Below, in pieces: positions 51,213-60,184 of a stretch of DNA of 64,000 nt (positions within the stretch are counted from its first letter, which is position 1; the number at the start of each line of letters is the position of its first letter). This DNA comes from Eubacteriaceae bacterium Marseille-Q4139 (GTDB lineage: Bacteria > Bacillota > Clostridia > Lachnospirales > Lachnospiraceae), in assembly GCA_018223415.1 (NCBI GenBank), contig JAGTTQ010000001.1, positions 1,316,365-1,380,364 on the forward strand, given 5' to 3'. The notes beneath the pieces are model-generated. The model was not told the DNA's origin and made no database searches. It saw only the letters and a list, made by a program, of their open reading frames with translations. The position numbers and the translations under genes are program-made.

Positions 51213-52353
51213 TTCTCCTCGGCGGCTTCGGCCCAAGATACTGATAAAAATACGTTTTCATCATTCCGTTATAAATCTTCCGGTTTTTGTCCGCCTTCCG
51301 GCCTATGTACCGCTCCGCGTCCTCGTAGGCGGTAATCAGATAGGCCGACCAGGAATCCAGGGCCGCGAACCGCTCCCCGATGACCTTATAAAGCTCCGGC
51401 AGGTTTTTCTTATCCTCGATCCGCTCGCCGTAGGGCGGGTTCGTAATCAGGAAGCCGTATTTTTTCGGATGGCTCAGTTCGCTCACAGGCCTCTGCTGGA
51501 AATGGATCAGGTGATCGACGCCGGCTGCCTTCGCATTGGCTCTTGCGGCCCGGATCACGTCTCCGTCGATATCATAGCCCTGGATATCCGTCTCCACGGA
51601 CGTGTCCACGAGATCATTCGCCTCGTCCATGGCTTCGTACCAGCACTTCCTCGGAATCAGGTTCTTCCAGCTTTCCGAGAGAAATTCCCGGTTCATGCCC
51701 GGCGCCATGTTGGCGGCCATCATGGCTGCCTCTATCGGGAAGGTGCCGCTGCCGCAGAACGGATCCACCAGAATCCTGTCTTTTTTCCACGGCGTCAGCA
51801 TGATAAGGGCCGCCGCCAGCGTCTCCGTAATCGGCGCCTTGCTGGTGAGCGTCCGGTAGCCTCTTTTATGAAGCGACTCGCCGCTGGTGTCGATGGCGAC
51901 GGTCACGATGTCCTTGTGGATAAACACACGAAGCGGGTAGCTGGCTCCGTCCTCGGGGAACCAGGTGAGGCCGTAAGCGCCCTTTAACCGCTCCACCATG
52001 GCTTTTTTCATGATGGACTGGATGTCTGAGGGGCTGAAAAGCCGGCTCTTGATGGACGAGGCCTTCGCCACCCAGAATTTCCCATCCTTCGGGATGTACT
52101 GCTCCCAGGGGAGGGCCTTCGTTCCCTGGAACAGTTCTTCAAAAGTCTCCGCCCGGAAGCTTCCGACTTTTAAAAGCACCCGCTCCGTCGTCCGCAAAAA
52201 TACATTGGCGCGGCAGATGGCCTCCGCGTCGCCGAGAAAGGTGACGCGGCCGTCCTCCGCCTGGCTCACCTCGTAGCCCAAATCCGTGATTTCCCGTTTC
52301 ATTACTGCCTCAAGGCCGAAATGGCATGGCACAATCAATTCAAATCTTTCCAT
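51181..52353 (-). CDS. THUMP-domain class I rRNA methyltransferase (RlmL/YpsC type)
   Basis: A 390-residue SAM-dependent methyltransferase. The N-terminal THUMP/ferredoxin-like region is about 1-160; the catalytic core has the SAM-binding FCGSGTFPIEAAMMAANMAP (about 198-217) and ITNPPYGERIEDK (NPPY target-binding motif, about 305). Members methylate 23S rRNA guanine N2. The ribosome site is weak. First of the group of overlapping genes down to YfcE. Confidence 0.92.
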   Translation of the reverse strand: MERFELIVPCHFGLEAVMKREITDLGYEVSQAEDGRVTFLGDAEAICRANVFLRTTERVLLKVGSFRAETFEELFQGTKALPWEQYIPKDGKFWVAKASSIKSRLFSPSDIQSIMKKAMVERLKGAYGLTWFPEDGASYPLRVFIHKDIVTVAIDTSGESLHKRGYRTLTSKAPITETLAAALIMLTPWKKDRILVDPFCGSGTFPIEAAMMAANMAPGMNREFLSESWKNLIPRKCWYEAMDEANDLVDTSVETDIQGYDIDGDVIRAARANAKAAGVDHLIHFQQRPVSELSHPKKYGFLITNPPYGERIEDKKNLPELYKVIGERFAALDSWSAYLITAYEDAERYIGRKADKNRKIYNGMMKTYFYQYLGPKPPRRNAGEAVGNKA

Positions 52354-52461
52354 ACGGTTCTCTGCTTTCTTTGTTCTTTCCGTCTGTATCTCGTATCATT
52401 TTATATGCTGGCGCAGTCCGTGTCAAATGGTTTGCGCGTTCTTTTGGCCGTTTTCGGGGCT

Positions 52462-52767
52462 TTACCGCACAAGATGCGTCCCGCGGTAGTAGGAAAGGCC
52501 GCCGTTTGCGTTGGTGACGGGATAGCCGCGGCTGTCCAGATATCTGGCCGCCATCATGCTGTGGCCCCCGTAAGCGCAGTAGACGATGATCCGGCGGCCG
52601 GCCGGGAGCAAATGCAGGCTCCATTCCAGCTCATCGACAGGGATGTTGACGGCGCCCTCCAGATGGCCTCTGGCAAACTCGTCCCGGCCGCGGACGTCCA
52701 AAAGGACGAAATCCCGCGGGCCGTTCAACATGGCCTCCAGCTGTTTCATGGAAATGTTCTGAAACAT
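52462..52767 (-). CDS. Single-domain rhodanese-like protein
   Basis: A 101-residue protein from ATG 52767 with GGAGG upstream. The active loop is RIIVYCAYGGHSMMAARYLD with the Cys (near residue 66) that carries persulfide. Conserved FVLLDVRGRDEFARGHLEGA opens the domain. Probably moves sulfane sulfur; partner unknown. A small Asn/Ser-rich gene lies upstream. Confidence 0.9.
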   Translation of the reverse strand: MFQNISMKQLEAMLNGPRDFVLLDVRGRDEFARGHLEGAVNIPVDELEWSLHLLPAGRRIIVYCAYGGHSMMAARYLDSRGYPVTNANGGLSYYRGTHLVR

Positions 52768-52813
52768 AGGTTCCTCCGCATGTCTTCTTTCCTTATTGTA
52801 TTCGGGTTGCCCC

Positions 52814-52865
52814 GGACATGTTCCCGGCCTGTACGGAAAGACGGCAGGGAACATGTCCCTGCCGT
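52814..52865 (-). promoter_or_regulatory. Two mutually exclusive perfect hairpins
   Basis: GGGAACATGTCC (52847-52858) can pair with GGACATGTTCCC (52814-52825), 12 of 12, or its neighbourhood can form ACGGCAGGGA/TCCCTGCCGT (52841-52850 with 52856-52865), 10 of 10. The second is followed on the minus strand by CTTTCC. An arrangement like this, between the Asn/Ser-rich gene and the rhodanese gene, suggests a terminator or attenuator. Confidence 0.5.
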
Positions 52866-52881
52866 CCGTCTGATTTCCGTT

Positions 52882-53079
52882 TTAGCGATCCTCTCTGCCG
52901 CAGTTCTCGCTGCTGTTTCTGCTGCTGTTTCTGGAAGAGTTGGAGCTTCCGTTTCTGCCGCAGTTGTCGCTGTTCATGTTTCTGGAGCTGTTGCTGCTGT
53001 TGGAGCTGTTCTTGCTGTTGGAACTGTTGCTTCCGTTTCTCATGCTGTTGTCCATATCGTAGCTGTTCTTATTCGCCAT
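52882..53079 (-). CDS. Asn/Ser-rich low-complexity peptide (65 aa)
   Basis: Composed almost only of Asn, Ser, Arg, Gly and a few acidic residues (MANKNSYDMDNSMRNGSNSS at the start). TTAGGAGG sits 9 bases before the ATG and hairpins follow the stop, arguing for a real gene despite low complexity. Repeats of AAC/AGC-type codons make it prone to length change. Similar Asn-rich small proteins occur in spore-formers' coats, but the link is only a guess. Confidence 0.55.
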   Translation of the reverse strand: MANKNSYDMDNSMRNGSNSSNSKNSSNSSNSSRNMNSDNCGRNGSSNSSRNSSRNSSENCGREDR

Positions 53080-53165
53080 TTCAAATTCCTCCTAACTGGG
53101 TTTTCTTGACTACACCGTTAGTATGGCTGAAACCGGCCAAAATATGCATGCGTCCGTGACGCAGG

Positions 53166-54518
53166 TTATTGATGCATCAATTTTTTCAGCTTTTTTAAGC
53201 AGTGGTAAAACGCCGGAATCAGGAAGAGATCGGCGCAGATCCACGCTAACGGGCTTGCGATGCAGATCGGCAGATAGCCGAAGATCGGGACGAGGAAGAA
53301 GCCGACAAACGTCCTCGCCGCCATCTCGCAGACACCGGCCAGAATGGCGAAGGTGCTGAATCCCATGCCCTGAATGGCAAACCGTACCACGTTGACGAAC
53401 ACCAGCGGGATATAGAACATGCTGTTTCCGATTAAGAAGATGGACACCTGATCGATGATCTCAGTCTCCCCCGCATCCAGGAACAAAAGTGCAATGTATT
53501 TTCCGCCGAGCGCCAGCACTGCAAAGGCGATGACGGAATAGACGATGCCGATGATGGAAGCCATTTTTACGCCTTCCCGCACACGGTCCAGCTTTCCCGC
53601 GCCCACGTTCTGACCTGCAAACGTCGCCATGGTGCCGCCGAGGGCATCAAAGGGGCAGCAGAAGAACATGCTGACCTTATTTCCCGCCGAGACGGCTGCC
53701 ACGGCCATGGAGCCCAGGGAATTGACGGCCGCCTGGAGAACGACGCTTCCGATGGCCGTGATGGAATACTGGAGCCCCATGGGAATGCCCATGGAACAGA
53801 GGATTTTCATCATATTCGGATCCGGCTTTTTCTCTTCTTCCGTCATTTTGAGCACCGGATAATGCTTAATCATGTACACCAGGCAGAGCAGGCCGGAGAT
53901 TCCCTGGGAAACCACCGTCGCGTAGGCCGGCCCGTCGACGCCCATGCCCATCACAAGGATGGTGAAAACGTCCAGAAAGATATTCATGACCGACGAAAGC
54001 AAAAGGAAATAGACCGGCGTCCTGCTGTCCCCGAGGCTCCGGATGATTCCCGAGAGCATGTTGTAAAGGTAGGTGACAGGGATGCCGAGGAAAATGATAA
54101 ATATGTAGTCATAGGCCCCCTGGATGATGTCCTCCGGCGTCTGCATCCACCGGAGAATGTCCATACAGAGCACGCCGACAACGGCCGTCATCACCACGGC
54201 AAAGGCCGCAGAAAGCCAGCCGGCGTTGGCCGTGAATTTCCTGAGCCCGTGGTAATCCCCGGCGCCGAACCGCTGCGCGATGGGAATTGCAAAGCCGCTG
54301 CACACGCCGATGCAGAAGCCGTTTATCATGAAATTGATGGAGCCGGTGGAGCCCACCGACGCCAGTGCTGAGACGCCGAGAAACTTCCCGACGACAATGG
54401 TGTCCACCATATTGTAAAACTGCTGAAACAAAAGGCCGAGTAACATCGGCACCGCAAAGCCCAGTATCAGCCGCATCGGGGAACCTGTTGTCAGATCCTT
54501 CATTTCGCTTCTTTCCAT
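53166..54518 (-). CDS. MATE-family efflux transporter
   Basis: A 450-residue transporter with 12 predicted helices. ATG 54518 (MERSEMKDLTTGSPMRLILG) has GGGGGAAAG upstream; ATG 54503 is an alternative. TTGSPMRLILGFAVPMLLGL and QQFYNMVDTIVVGKFLGVSA are typical N-terminal MatE motifs. The family exports cationic drugs against Na+ or H+. It ends about 85 bases from the Asn/Ser-rich gene. Confidence 0.92.
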   Translation of the reverse strand: MERSEMKDLTTGSPMRLILGFAVPMLLGLLFQQFYNMVDTIVVGKFLGVSALASVGSTGSINFMINGFCIGVCSGFAIPIAQRFGAGDYHGLRKFTANAGWLSAAFAVVMTAVVGVLCMDILRWMQTPEDIIQGAYDYIFIIFLGIPVTYLYNMLSGIIRSLGDSRTPVYFLLLSSVMNIFLDVFTILVMGMGVDGPAYATVVSQGISGLLCLVYMIKHYPVLKMTEEEKKPDPNMMKILCSMGIPMGLQYSITAIGSVVLQAAVNSLGSMAVAAVSAGNKVSMFFCCPFDALGGTMATFAGQNVGAGKLDRVREGVKMASIIGIVYSVIAFAVLALGGKYIALLFLDAGETEIIDQVSIFLIGNSMFYIPLVFVNVVRFAIQGMGFSTFAILAGVCEMAARTFVGFFLVPIFGYLPICIASPLAWICADLFLIPAFYHCLKKLKKLMHQ

Positions 54519-54699
54519 TGTTGTCTTTCCCCCTGTAAAACGCAAATTTGTAATCGACTGTTTATTATAAGGCGGCTGCTTCCAAATGTACATACGGCAA
54601 AACGCAGAAAAAATACGGCTTTCGCCCTTTTCTTTCGTGTAAAGGTGTGATATCATACGGATAGGGGCAAAACACGTTTTGTCCCCAACATCAAAACAT

Positions 54700-54803
54700 G
54701 CAGAGTAGGCATGTGCGCGTTAAGTGTCGGTCAGACAGGGAGTTGCTGGCGGAACGAAAGTGGGCTTTGGCCCCTGCGGTGCATGTGCCGCATCCCGCTG
54801 CTT
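54700..54803 (+). promoter_or_regulatory. Tetrahydrofolate (THF) riboswitch
   Basis: The stretch has the THF riboswitch landmarks in order: GCAGAGTAGG, then GCGTTAAGTGTCGG, GGGAGTTGCTGGCGGAACGA (J3/2-like and P3 region), the GGTGCATGTGCCGCATCCC end segment, and CGCTGC at the 3' edge. It lies 60 bases before the folT gene. A CTCCT (54828-54832) can pair with the AGGAG of the folT ribosome site, so control may be at translation. No strong terminator follows. Confidence 0.9.
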
Positions 54804-54862
54804 CAGAAGATATTCTTTTCTTATCTCCTGCTGTGGTCAGAATCTGCAAAGGAGGTTTTTTT

Positions 54863-55414
54863 ATGCGAAAATTTCTCTCTTTGTTTACGGATTCCTACCG
54901 TGAATTCAGGCACGTAAACACCATCACCACCTGCGCCGTCTTCGGCGCCATGTCCGTTCTTCTCGGCTACTATTCCATCCGGGTAACTCCCTACCTGAAA
55001 ATCGGCTTCAGCGCCCTGCCAAACGAACTGGTGGACTACCTGTTCGGCCCTGTGGTCGGCGCCCTGTTCGGCGGCGGCATGGATTTAATCAAGTTCATGT
55101 TAAACCCCACCGACGGCTTCAACCCCGGCTTCACCTTCACGGCCATGCTGGCGCCATTTATCTACGGCGTGTTCCTTTATAAGCGCCCATTGAGCCTCCC
55201 GCGGATGCTGGCAGCAAAATTTGTTGTCATCATCGTCTGCAACATCCTTTTGAACACGTATTTCCTGTCGCTCATAACGGGAAACGGGTACCTCGCCATG
55301 ATGCCGCAGCGGATTATCAAAAACCTGGTTCAGTGGCCGGTGGATTCCCTCCTGTTCATCCTGGTTGCCCGTGCGTTGGAACGGGCCGGCGCCTTCCGGC
55401 TGATTCATAAATAA
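54863..55414 (+). CDS. folT: ECF transporter S component for folate
   Basis: A 183-residue membrane protein with about 6 helices. ATG 54863 follows AAAGGAGG. Start MRKFLSLFTDSYREFRHVNT, then TITTCAVFGAMSVLLGYYSI and KIGFSALPNELVDYLFGPVV; S-component fold. The THF riboswitch upstream identifies the vitamin. It would pair with a shared EcfA-EcfT module encoded elsewhere. Confidence 0.93.
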   Translation: MRKFLSLFTDSYREFRHVNTITTCAVFGAMSVLLGYYSIRVTPYLKIGFSALPNELVDYLFGPVVGALFGGGMDLIKFMLNPTDGFNPGFTFTAMLAPFIYGVFLYKRPLSLPRMLAAKFVVIIVCNILLNTYFLSLITGNGYLAMMPQRIIKNLVQWPVDSLLFILVARALERAGAFRLIHK

Positions 55415-55425
55415 GAATGTATGCG

Positions 55426-55463
55426 AACAGCCCGCAGGGTTTTGATTCCTGCGGGCTGTTTCT
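55426..55463 (+). terminator. Strong terminator of folT
   Basis: AACAGCCCGCAGG (426-438) pairs perfectly with CCTGCGGGCTGTT (448-460), then TTTCT. Confidence 0.9.
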
Positions 55464-55492
55464 GTATCCTTATATCCTTTTTCGGATGGGAG

Positions 55493-56206
55493 TTAATCTC
55501 CAAGTACGTTTACGATTTTATAAGGTGAGCGGTATGTCCAGTTGGAAATCGTGATGCCGATCCGCTCGTTGGAGGCATGCACCACCTGTCCGTCGCCGAT
55601 GTACATGGCAACGTGGTTGATCCTGCTGCCGCTGCTGTAAAAGACAAGGTCGCCGGGGCGGATCTCTGCGGCACTGATGACGCGGCCGCATCCAGCCTGT
55701 CCGGCAGAAGAATGGGGAAGGCTCACGCCTGCGGAGTGCTTCATCACGTAGGCCGTAAAGCCGGAACAGTCAACGCCGCTGTTGGGGTTTGTTCCGCCAT
55801 ACACATAGCGGCCGCCCACAAACTGCTTGGCGTAGTTTACAAGCTCCTGCCTGCGGATCGCCGAGGTGTCCTTCACCTCTTCGGCCGTCTCAGCCACCGT
55901 CGCCGCCTGCACCGTGTTTAAGTAGCCCTCCGTCTCACCGACAGCAATTTTTACCCAGCTATCGTTTACAAGCTCAATTACCTGGTATGTATTTCCAGTG
56001 GAGGCCTCTCCGACCACTTCTGCTTCTGTATCCGGTTCAGCGAAAAGCTCCGGGTTCATTCCGTCTACCTTTACAAGAAGGGAGGAGCTTGTCTGATATC
56101 CCGGGCCCTGGCTGGCTTCCGCCGTCACAGAAGGCCCGCGTCCAACGGCGATTGCCGCGGCACAGAAACAGATCAGTCCCATGGTCTTCAAAAGTCCTCT
56201 TTTCAT
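55493..56206 (-). CDS. Secreted NlpC/P60 peptidoglycan hydrolase with SH3 domain
   Basis: A 237-residue exported enzyme. Signal peptide MKRGLLKTMGLICFCAAAI, then an SH3b-like domain (about 40-100, LLVKVDGMNPELFAEPDTEA, WVKIAVGETEGYLNT), then NlpC/P60 from about 120. Catalytic Cys in GVDCSGFTAYVMKHS (about 149), His in RINHVAMYIGDG and the third polar residue in QVVHASN. It cleaves D-Glu-diamino-acid bonds in cell wall peptides. AAATAGGAG precedes ATG. Confidence 0.93.
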   Translation of the reverse strand: MKRGLLKTMGLICFCAAAIAVGRGPSVTAEASQGPGYQTSSSLLVKVDGMNPELFAEPDTEAEVVGEASTGNTYQVIELVNDSWVKIAVGETEGYLNTVQAATVAETAEEVKDTSAIRRQELVNYAKQFVGGRYVYGGTNPNSGVDCSGFTAYVMKHSAGVSLPHSSAGQAGCGRVISAAEIRPGDLVFYSSGSRINHVAMYIGDGQVVHASNERIGITISNWTYRSPYKIVNVLGD

Positions 56207-56315
56207 ATAATCTCCTATTTATTACAAATCATTTTTAATTATTACGAATTTGTTAAATATGTTACGGTTATGATTATATTTTTAAATAGAGTTTTTGTCA
56301 AGGAAATTAAGGGAT
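56207..56315. other. AT-rich stretch before the NlpC/P60 gene
   Basis: Very AT-rich bases, likely the promoter of the NlpC/P60 gene; no single promoter stands out. Confidence 0.3.
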
Positions 56316-56560
56316 TTAATATTTTTTTAATGATTTGTTCTGCGCTTTATCGTTCTCCCGCTGGATAAGGAAATCCACTTCGTAAGGCGGGTTATTTTGG
56401 CTCCAATAGCGGGGCATGACTTCAAATTGAGGAATCAGCGTCTGCCGGACTCTTTCAGGAGCCAGGTCTTACCTACCTGGCGTACCCCCTTCAAGATTAA
56501 AGGCTTGCGGTAGGGAGAATTCTTCCAATCCAGCAGCTTTTTTAAAATCAATCGTTCCAT
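56316..56560 (-). pseudogene. Decayed AAA_14/DUF4143 ATPase, internally deleted
   Basis: From ATG 56560 the frame reads MERLILKKLLDWKNSPYRKP, then LKGVRQVGKTWLLKE with the P-loop GVRQVGKT, the N-terminus of the AAA_14 plus DUF4143 ATPase family, and stops. The next bases, in another frame, read PRYWSQNNPPYEVDFLIQRE, matching the C-terminal DUF4143 region (YW...EVDF). The middle ~300 residues are missing. A deletion with a frameshift is the simplest reading. Confidence 0.7.
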
Positions 56561-56774
56561 CCAGTCACTCCTCACATTTTTATTGGAGTTTTCGGTTTCA
56601 TAATCACACTTTTATATATATTTAGGGGGGAAATAATCACCGCAGCGAGTATCAGTCAAATGATAAACCTCCCATTCCTCATCCCCCATAAAACGCCCAT
56701 CGGCTGCACTCCCCGGAAAAAACCGCAGGGTCTTTTCCGAAAAGCACAGCCGATGTATCGTCATCATGCGGCCT
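56561..56774. other. Short intergenic stretch, no gene seen
   Basis: Contains AT-rich sequence and a run of G (56624-56629); AACCGCAGGG... near 56730 could be part of a weak hairpin. Nothing identified with confidence. Confidence 0.3.
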
Positions 56775-57245
56775 CTACTGCCGCATCCCTTTTATGAACC
56801 AGTAAATGAACGCAATCACAAGAATCGGCCCGGCGAACCGCATGAGAAGGGAGAAAATCCCGCCTACGATTCCCATGACAACCGACAGCACCAGGAAAAA
56901 CAGAACCAGCAGCAGAAGCTTCCAGTACCATTTATTCAGGTCGATGTAATGGATATGGGAAAAGGGATCACGTTCCCGCCGTTCCTCATAGGGATTCTCG
57001 CCGCCCCTCTCCATGCGTACCTCCGGCCCTGTGGCCTCACCGGCGGCTTCGCAGGAGTCGATGATGGTTCTGGCGACGATTCTGGCGTCTCCGATCTCCG
57101 CCGTAATCTCATCCATCGTGCGGCCCTTTGCCATTTCCTGGGTAATGTAGGTGTTGTAGTAATTCAGGTTCTCCTGGATCACCGATGCCGGTACCTCTCC
57201 TGAGAGCGCCTCCTCGAGGCGCCTCAAAAACTCTTCTTTGCTCAT
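56775..57245 (-). CDS. DUF1700 (HAAS-domain) membrane protein
   Basis: A 156-residue protein. N-terminal HAAS-type helix bundle MSKEEFLRRLEEALSGEVPA, then IQENLNYYNTYITQEMAKGR and GDARIVARTIIDSC, the DUF1700 pattern; the C-terminal ~50 residues have two membrane helices (WYWKLLLLVLFFLVLSVVMG). Such proteins often act with a PadR-type regulator, none of which is seen here. It lies downstream of fbp on the same strand, with a 19-base gap. Confidence 0.88.
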   Translation of the reverse strand: MSKEEFLRRLEEALSGEVPASVIQENLNYYNTYITQEMAKGRTMDEITAEIGDARIVARTIIDSCEAAGEATGPEVRMERGGENPYEERRERDPFSHIHYIDLNKWYWKLLLLVLFFLVLSVVMGIVGGIFSLLMRFAGPILVIAFIYWFIKGMRQ

Positions 57246-57264
57246 GCAGCTCTCCTGTTATCTC

Positions 57265-59202
57265 CTATTCCATTTTCTCCTTGAGAATTCCGCCGCGGTA
57301 GGCCGCCACCAGCTCCTTTAAGTCTGCAATCTTGGCCGCCAGCTCTTTTCCCGTGTCCGTATCGGCCACCATGATGCGGTTCTTCATCTTTTCCACGATT
57401 GTGACCTTCGGCGTGTTCTCCTTGTTGGGCTCAAAGGGCTTGTGCTCGGCGAGGGCCAGGTGCCTGGAGTTGAAAATCAGCGTGTAGCCGGCAATACCGG
57501 TCTTCGGCTGGTAAGACTTCGACAGGCCGCCGTCGATGATGAACAGCTTTCCTCCGGCCTTTACAGGGCTTTCCCCATCCTTTAATTTCACCGGCACATG
57601 GCCGTTGATGATATGGGAGCCCTCCTCCGGGAGCCCAAATTCCTTCAGTATTTTATCACAGAACTCTTCCTTCGCGCTTAACTGGTAGTAAGGGTTCATG
57701 TTTTCCTTTGTAGCGGCCTTGTCGGCAATAAAATAGCTCTCGAAGGTCGTCATGTTATCCTTTCCGTAAAGCGGGGATTTCGGCCCGCACCACAAGTACC
57801 ACATGAAATCGCGGTACCATTCCTTCGCCGAGTCTTCCTCCGGAAGGAAATATGCCATTTTTACGGCGTCGTCAATGAAATCCAGGAGCCGCTTTCCGGA
57901 GTAGACGATTCCGTTGATGCTCATCTCGTCAAACTCCCCGTTGGCCTTCATCGGGATGCAGCCATGATAAAGCAGGTTGGAATTGCAGCACTTGTACATG
58001 GCGCCGTGGGAGTAAATGAATTTGATGTGGCGGTGCAGCGTGCTGTTGTGCTTGAAGGAGAGCCAGAGGGTGTGAAGCAGCTCTTCTTCCTCCTTCGTAA
58101 GCTTTAACGGATCCTTGGGATCCACCGTCGGAAGCTGCATATCCAGCATCTTGTATTCCTTGCCGCGAACCTTCACGGTTCCTTTTTCAAAGTTGATATT
58201 CTTAATCAGAACCCGGTCATCCATGCCAAATTCGGGATGGCGGGCGATGGTCTGCCCCTCCACCTTGAACTGGATAACGGCAATGGCCTTGTGCATCTTG
58301 GCCGCCAGGCCGGGATCCACCGCGTCGTAAATGTTTTCGTCCAGAATCTTCGGCATGAAGCGCTCGCAGGGATCGTCCTTGTAAACCCTGGCTGCAAACA
58401 TGGACAGCGGGCGCAGGTTGATGCCGTAGCCGTCCTCTAACAGGTCAAAGCAGTTATAGCGGATTGCAATCCGCAGCACGCTGCATATGCAGGCCAGGTT
58501 TCCTGTGGCGGCGCCCATCCATGAGATGTCATGGTTCCCCCACTGGATATCCACGTCGTGAAACTGCATCAGCTCGTCCATGATGATATCGGCGCGGGGG
58601 CCGCGGTCAAAAATATCTCCGATGATATGGAGATTGTCGATGGTTAAATTCTGGATCAGTTCGCAGAGGGCCACAATAAACTCAGCCCCCATCTCGATGT
58701 CGATGATGGAGCGGATAATCTCGTCGTAATAGACTTTTTTGTTGTCGTCATTATAATCGACGTGCAGCAATTCGTCAATGATGTAGGCGAATGCCGGCGG
58801 CATTTTCTTTCTCACCTTGGAACGTGTGTATTTGGAGGAAACCTCCTTGCAGATCCGAACCAGGCGGTAAATCGTAATCTTCTGCCAGTCCTCCGTGAAT
58901 TTCTTTTCCCGCTTCACGCTGTGCAGCGCTTTTTCCGGATAATAGATCAGGTTTGCCAGGGCGATTTCCTCTGCCTCCGAGATCACATAGCCGAAGGTCT
59001 CTGCAATTTTTTCCCGGATGATTCCCGACGCACTCTTTAACAGATGGATGAATGCCTCGTACTCCCCGTGCAGGTCGCTGAAGAAATACTCGGTTCCCTT
59101 CGGAAGACCCTGGATGGCCGTCAGGTTGATGATCTCACTGGATGCCGCCTTCACAGTCGGATATTCCTTCGACAAAAGGCGCAGATACGCCAAATCTCTC
59201 AT
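57265..59202 (-). CDS. fbp: Fructose-1,6-bisphosphatase class III
   Basis: A 645-residue enzyme of gluconeogenesis, cleaving fructose-1,6-bisphosphate to fructose-6-phosphate. Length and the metallophosphatase motifs identify class III: FFSDLHGEYEAF (DxH), IIGDIFDRGPRAD (GDxxDRG), QWGNHDISWMG (GNHD) and later INGHVPV. Found mainly in Firmicutes. GGGGAGG precedes ATG 59202. Confidence 0.96.
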   Translation of the reverse strand: MRDLAYLRLLSKEYPTVKAASSEIINLTAIQGLPKGTEYFFSDLHGEYEAFIHLLKSASGIIREKIAETFGYVISEAEEIALANLIYYPEKALHSVKREKKFTEDWQKITIYRLVRICKEVSSKYTRSKVRKKMPPAFAYIIDELLHVDYNDDNKKVYYDEIIRSIIDIEMGAEFIVALCELIQNLTIDNLHIIGDIFDRGPRADIIMDELMQFHDVDIQWGNHDISWMGAATGNLACICSVLRIAIRYNCFDLLEDGYGINLRPLSMFAARVYKDDPCERFMPKILDENIYDAVDPGLAAKMHKAIAVIQFKVEGQTIARHPEFGMDDRVLIKNINFEKGTVKVRGKEYKMLDMQLPTVDPKDPLKLTKEEEELLHTLWLSFKHNSTLHRHIKFIYSHGAMYKCCNSNLLYHGCIPMKANGEFDEMSINGIVYSGKRLLDFIDDAVKMAYFLPEEDSAKEWYRDFMWYLWCGPKSPLYGKDNMTTFESYFIADKAATKENMNPYYQLSAKEEFCDKILKEFGLPEEGSHIINGHVPVKLKDGESPVKAGGKLFIIDGGLSKSYQPKTGIAGYTLIFNSRHLALAEHKPFEPNKENTPKVTIVEKMKNRIMVADTDTGKELAAKIADLKELVAAYRGGILKEKME

Positions 59203-59352
59203 TTTGCTACCTCCCCTTGCATATGCCGGCAGATCCGTCTTTCCCCCAAAAGCCCCTGTTTTCTTCTGCCGGGAATTGCTTTTCTTTTGAATTTATAGTA
59301 ACATATTCATATTTAAAAGACAACCTGGGAAAGGATCAGAGAGGAGATTTTT

Positions 59353-60162
59353 ATGGACAGAGAGCTGATTTATGTCTTTGGAACCGGCAATGCCGCCGTG
59401 ACAAAGCTTTATAATACATGCTTCGCCCTGAGAAACCAGGACGAATATTTCATGGTGGACGCCGGCGGCGGGAACGGGATCCTCCGGATACTGGAAAATA
59501 TGGAGATCCCCCTCTCCAGAATCCACCATATTTTTGTGAGCCACGAACACACGGATCACATCCTCGGCATCGTCTGGATGGTGCGGATGATCGCCTCAAA
59601 AATGCGGCAGGAAGCCTATGAGGGCGACGCCTATATTTACTGCCATGAAGAATTGGTGGAGACTATCACCACCCTCTGCCGCCTGACGATCCAGAAGAAG
59701 TTTTTTGACATGCTGGAAAGCCGCATCCATCTCGTTCCCTTAAAGGACGGGGAGAAAAAGCAGATCCTCGATTACGAGGTGACATTTTTTGACATTCATT
59801 CCACGAAGGCAAAGCAGTTCGGCTTCACGCTTCTTTTAAACAACGGCCAGAAGCTGACGTTCCTCGGGGACGAGCCCTACAATCCGGCCTGCGAGGCGTA
59901 TGTGCGCGGGACGGGGTGGCTGCTCCATGAGGCCTTCTGCCTCTATGCCGACCGGGATCTTTTTAAGCCATATGAAAAGCACCACAGCACCGTAAAAGAG
60001 GCCTGCGAGCTGGCGGAATCCATGGGCATACCAAATTTGGTACTATGGCATACCGAGGACTCCAACATCGCCGGCCGCAGGCGCCTGTACTTAAACGAGG
60101 GAAAGCGGTATTACAGCGGAAACCTCTATGTGCCGGAGGATGAGAGCCTGATTGCGCTGTAA
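59353..60162 (+). CDS. Metallo-beta-lactamase-fold hydrolase
   Basis: A 269-residue MBL-fold protein. The HxHxDH site appears as VSHEHTDHILGIVWM (about 67-81), with FLGDEPYN and WHTED as further metal ligands. Size and motifs fit the RNase Z/ElaC-like or related MBL family. AGAGGAG precedes the ATG. Divergent from fbp; function not clear from sequence. Confidence 0.85.
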   Translation: MDRELIYVFGTGNAAVTKLYNTCFALRNQDEYFMVDAGGGNGILRILENMEIPLSRIHHIFVSHEHTDHILGIVWMVRMIASKMRQEAYEGDAYIYCHEELVETITTLCRLTIQKKFFDMLESRIHLVPLKDGEKKQILDYEVTFFDIHSTKAKQFGFTLLLNNGQKLTFLGDEPYNPACEAYVRGTGWLLHEAFCLYADRDLFKPYEKHHSTVKEACELAESMGIPNLVLWHTEDSNIAGRRRLYLNEGKRYYSGNLYVPEDESLIAL

Positions 60163-60184
60163 GAGCGCAGGGCTTTCGGGCCGC

